49,749 nucleotides of DNA from Bacteroidales bacterium (GTDB taxonomy: Bacteria > Bacteroidota > Bacteroidia > Bacteroidales > WCHB1-69). Positions 47,131 to 49,749 of this stretch are shown in pieces. The notes under the pieces were generated by a model that was given only the letters and a program-made list of their open reading frames with translations, made no database searches and was not told where the DNA came from. Positions within the stretch are counted from its first letter, which is position 1. The number at the start of each line of letters is the position of its first letter. The stretch spans positions 1-49,749 of the forward strand of contig JAISUP010000035.1 in the NCBI GenBank assembly GCA_031272025.1, in the 5' to 3' direction. The position numbers and the translations under genes were made by a program.

Positions 47131-49620
47131 TTATTCTACTCCCCATTTTTTGTTGGGTTCGTGTCCCATGATAAGTTCTAAGGTCCCCCCTTCTATCATA
47201 TCTTTATGGTCTAAGTAGCAATGATTATAAGGGTTCCCGTTGAGAGTCGCGGATTGTATATAAATATTTTCGGGAGAATTATTTTTGGCGATAATATTAA
47301 AAGTTTTCCCGTTGTCGAGGTGGAATGAGATGTTTTCAAAGACGGGCGAGGTAATCTCATATCGGGTTTCTCCCGGGCAAATAGGGTGAATTCCCGCGGC
47401 GGCAAGGACATACCACGCCGACATTTGTCCCACGTCCTCGTTCCCTACCAAACCCCTAACCTCGTTTTTATAGGCATTTTTACATATCAATCTCGTGTAT
47501 TTTTGTGTTTTCCACGGTTCCCCGAACCGGTTATACATGAAAGGAATTTGATGTACCGGTTCGTTAGAATGATTGTAAAAGTCGTTCCACAAGAATGTTT
47601 CAGTAGGGGTATTCTCGAACATGTAGTCTAATTCGGCAATGGCTTTTTGTTTGCCCCCGATGAGTTTGATTAGCCCCGGGATGTCGTGAGGTACGAACCA
47701 CCCTTGTTGAAAAGGATTAGATTCCACGGCACCGGCACCTTCGTGCAACCTGCCCCTTGCCATGAGTGGTTTAAAGTGATTGTCGTTGTCTTTCCATCTA
47801 AACCAATGGGTTTCTTTATCCCACAAATTTTTGTAAGACATAGACCTTTTGTAATAGTCTTTTTGGTCGGCGGTTTTGCCGAGTTGTCGTGCCCATTCCG
47901 ACATGCACCATTCCGTGTAGGCATGTTCGAGCGTGGTAGAAATCATGTCCCATTCGCCTTTGGTATAGCCGTTATGCCCGTTTCCAAACTTGTCGGTAGT
48001 GAGCGCGGCATAATGATAGGCTTTGTTGATGTCGAAATCGCGAATACCTTTGCTATAAGCATCTACGATAACCGAAATCGCGGGATTGCCTATCATGCAA
48101 CCACTGTACGCGTTGAGAAATTCCCACCTTTCGAGATAATCATTGCCACTTTCTTCGGCTAAAGTTACCAACGAATTGATCATGTCGCTAACCACTTTGG
48201 GGTTGATGATGGTTTGCAGGGGAAATTGACTTCTAAACACGTCCCAACCGCTAAACATGGTTCGTTTGTTAAACGAGCCGGTCTCGTGTATTTTATAGTC
48301 TCCCCCCACGTATTTCCCGTCTATATCAGAATAGAGACGTGGGTCTATCATGGTGTGATAGAGTGCGGTATAGAAGATGTTTTTTTCGGTTTGACTGCCT
48401 CCTGTTACGGTTATTTTCGACAATACCTTGTCCCAAGCCGTGCGGCATTCTTCGCGTACGCGGTCAAAATCCCAATCGGTAATTTCGGTTTCGAGATTTT
48501 TTTTAGCCCCGTCTTCACTCACGAAAGAGATGCCTACCCGCATGAGTACTTCCTCGTTTTGTCGTGTGGCAAATTCGGTAAAAAAGCCCAAGTGTTTGCC
48601 TTTTTCTTCTTTAAAATCGCGAATAATAGAGGCTTGTTTCACGATATCAAGATATTCTTTGCTCACCACGTCGTCTAATTTTCGGCTTTGGTTTTCGGGA
48701 ATTGGGGCAGACCAAATACCGTAACGGGTAAGGGGTTTCGAAAATTGCGCGTAGAAATAGACCGTATATTTTCCTTTGCCGCCGCCGTTTCCCCATCCTC
48801 CTTCTTCAGGGGTACATTCCATGTAGCCGCTAATCGTATGGTTATCCACGACTTTAACTTTTTGTTGTCGAGAAGCCCCTGCCACGCGTCGTGCCAGGTC
48901 TATTTGTATGCGCGAAGTTGGGTTTTCGGGGAAAGTAAAACGCAACATTCCCGCGCGGGGAGTAACAGTTGCCTCTGCCTTAATATGGTAATCGGTAAGC
49001 ATGACCGCATAATAACCGGCTCGCGCGATTTCGGAACCTTTGTCGTATCGCGAGCGGTACCCTTCGTCAGGGTCGCTATCTGTCCCCGGAACGAACTTTA
49101 AGTCTCCCGTGGTAGGCATAACCAAAAAATTACCTAAGTCGCCAAACCACCCGATACCACTCATTTGAGTAAACGCGAAACCTTCAATACTCGTGTGCTC
49201 GTAACTATATCCCGGACCGTGGTCGCCCCCGTCAATCGTGTTGGGGTTGAGTTGCACTAACCCGAATGGCGAAGTAGCACCGGGGAAGGTTTTGCCCAGT
49301 CCCCCGTACCAACGATTATCAATATAAAACGAGAGACAAGTTGCCCCGATAAAAGGATTCACGTAGTCAGACAGATTTTCCTTTTTCTGCAACTGTATTT
49401 TTGATGATGTAGGCGATACCGTAGGCGATACTGTAGTTGCCTTTGTCTGTTGCATCTGCAAAACCCGATTTGAGAACCTGCGGGAAGAATCACTCCTCAA
49501 TTGCAAAGTACCCTCGTGAGTGGGCACAAGAGACGACTTTACAGGGCGCTGTCCAAAAATAATGCCCCGCGTAGCGAACAAGCATACAAAGGATAAAATG
49601 ATAAAAAGAGATTTATTCAT
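47131..49620 (-). CDS. GH92 alpha-mannosidase
   Basis: A secreted exo-alpha-mannosidase of glycoside hydrolase family 92, calcium-dependent enzymes that trim mannose from N-glycans or mannan. It has an N-terminal signal (MNKSLFIILSFVCLFATRGI) without a clear lipobox. The family signatures are NPFIGA, GPGYSYEHTSIEGFAFTQMS, the catalytic-region stretch TKGEWDMISTTLEHAYTEW and GNEDVGQMSAWYVLAAAGIH followed by PICPG. The sequence is complete, and 829 residues is a little longer than usual because of an extended linker after the signal. It is first in an operon with a GT2, a methyltransferase and a PMT-like enzyme, an unusual setting for GH92 and without SusC/D genes. Confidence 0.95.
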   Translation of the reverse strand: MNKSLFIILSFVCLFATRGIIFGQRPVKSSLVPTHEGTLQLRSDSSRRFSNRVLQMQQTKATTVSPTVSPTSSKIQLQKKENLSDYVNPFIGATCLSFYIDNRWYGGLGKTFPGATSPFGLVQLNPNTIDGGDHGPGYSYEHTSIEGFAFTQMSGIGWFGDLGNFLVMPTTGDLKFVPGTDSDPDEGYRSRYDKGSEIARAGYYAVMLTDYHIKAEATVTPRAGMLRFTFPENPTSRIQIDLARRVAGASRQQKVKVVDNHTISGYMECTPEEGGWGNGGGKGKYTVYFYAQFSKPLTRYGIWSAPIPENQSRKLDDVVSKEYLDIVKQASIIRDFKEEKGKHLGFFTEFATRQNEEVLMRVGISFVSEDGAKKNLETEITDWDFDRVREECRTAWDKVLSKITVTGGSQTEKNIFYTALYHTMIDPRLYSDIDGKYVGGDYKIHETGSFNKRTMFSGWDVFRSQFPLQTIINPKVVSDMINSLVTLAEESGNDYLERWEFLNAYSGCMIGNPAISVIVDAYSKGIRDFDINKAYHYAALTTDKFGNGHNGYTKGEWDMISTTLEHAYTEWCMSEWARQLGKTADQKDYYKRSMSYKNLWDKETHWFRWKDNDNHFKPLMARGRLHEGAGAVESNPFQQGWFVPHDIPGLIKLIGGKQKAIAELDYMFENTPTETFLWNDFYNHSNEPVHQIPFMYNRFGEPWKTQKYTRLICKNAYKNEVRGLVGNEDVGQMSAWYVLAAAGIHPICPGETRYEITSPVFENISFHLDNGKTFNIIAKNNSPENIYIQSATLNGNPYNHCYLDHKDMIEGGTLELIMGHEPNKKWGVE

Positions 49621-49631
49621 GCTTAATTTGA

Positions 49632-49650
49632 TTAACCTGCATTATTCATA
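49632..49650 (-). repeat. 19-bp repeat, right copy, in the GH92 leader
   Basis: The - strand reads TATGAATAATGCAGGTTAA, identical to 100-118 on the + strand. Here it lies 11 nt upstream of the GH92 start codon on the same strand, so its five-codon frame would be a leader ORF for the GH92 operon. Confidence 0.7.
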
Positions 49651-49679
49651 ACAAAAAGGAAAAAATTTTCCTTTTTGTT
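49650..49679. repeat. 14-bp inverted repeat with 2-bp centre
   Basis: AACAAAAAGGAAAA, two A, then its exact reverse complement, in the divergent region between the GH92 operon and the gene at the right edge. Without GC-rich stem or T run it is a better operator than terminator candidate. Confidence 0.7.
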
Positions 49680-49700
49680 GCAAATCAGCAAAATAATTAC

Positions 49701-49708
49701 TATCTTTG
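49701..49708 (+). promoter_or_regulatory. -7 box for the gene at the right edge
   Basis: TATCTTTGC matches TAnnTTTG and is 25 nt before the ATG at 49734. Confidence 0.55.
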
Positions 49709-49733
49709 CAATAAATTTAAAAAAAATTTTCCT

Positions 49734-49749
49734 ATGCGCGAAAATAGTA
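49734..49749 (+). CDS. Partial gene start at the right edge
   Basis: An ATG followed by CGC GAA AAT AGT A, in a suitable position downstream of a clear -7 box and preceded by an AT-rich leader. Five codons are visible, so product and even reality are uncertain. Confidence 0.35.

Overview
The window looks like a chromosomal segment from a Bacteroidota bacterium, most likely of the order Bacteroidales. The reasons are: at least fifteen upstream regions carry the phylum's -7 box (TAnnTTTG) and Shine-Dalgarno sequences are rare; there is a 2482-residue SprA/Sov type IX secretion (T9SS) translocon; there are T9SS type A and type B C-terminal sorting domains on large exported proteins; and there are GH31 and GH92 glycosidases, a LytTR regulator with a membrane domain, a DUF4292 protein and an FtcD fusion. 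Species cannot be fixed from the sequence. I see no tRNA, rRNA, insertion sequence, prophage or CRISPR array. Coding density is high, and no gap exceeds about 210 bases.

Layout. 182-2761 (-): a lipoprotein GH31 alpha-xylosidase-like enzyme. 2874-9014 (+): a compact surface-polysaccharide cluster (ExoA-like GT2, GT4, Wzy-like polymerase, Wzx-like flippase, GT4) with 11-nt overlaps at two junctions. 9027-22287: housekeeping genes with little linkage to each other (DUF4292 lipoprotein-like protein, DppB-type permease, guaB, mtaB, a secreted beta-helix protein, a YifB/ComM ATPase, recQ, a divergent SAM-hydroxide adenosyltransferase homologue, ftcD). 22304-33453 (-): a T9SS block with a type B sorting-domain protein, sprA, and a LolC/E-type permease. 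33566-43080 (-): a likely operon running from a giant 22-repeat adhesin with a T9SS type A tail into a membrane LytTR regulator, a phospholipase-D-type protein and mnmG. 43239-49620 (-): a tight operon of a GH92 mannosidase, an Alg5/DPM1-like GT2, a methyltransferase, and a PMT-like membrane glycosyltransferase with TPRs.

How they fit together: much of the window concerns the cell surface. It holds glycan synthesis and export, the SprA pore, two T9SS substrates, glycan-degrading enzymes, and a candidate lipid-linked-sugar/PMT module that could glycosylate exported proteins or build an envelope glycan (inference). No wholly new system is obvious. The items most worth a second look are the adhesin/LytTR operon, the GH92-GT2-MT-PMT/TPR operon, three 8-nt G tracts within 1 kb at the type B gene, a perfect 21-bp inverted repeat over the wzy promoter, a 19-bp sequence present at both ends of the window, and two divergent promoter pairs with the same 13-bp back-to-back spacing.
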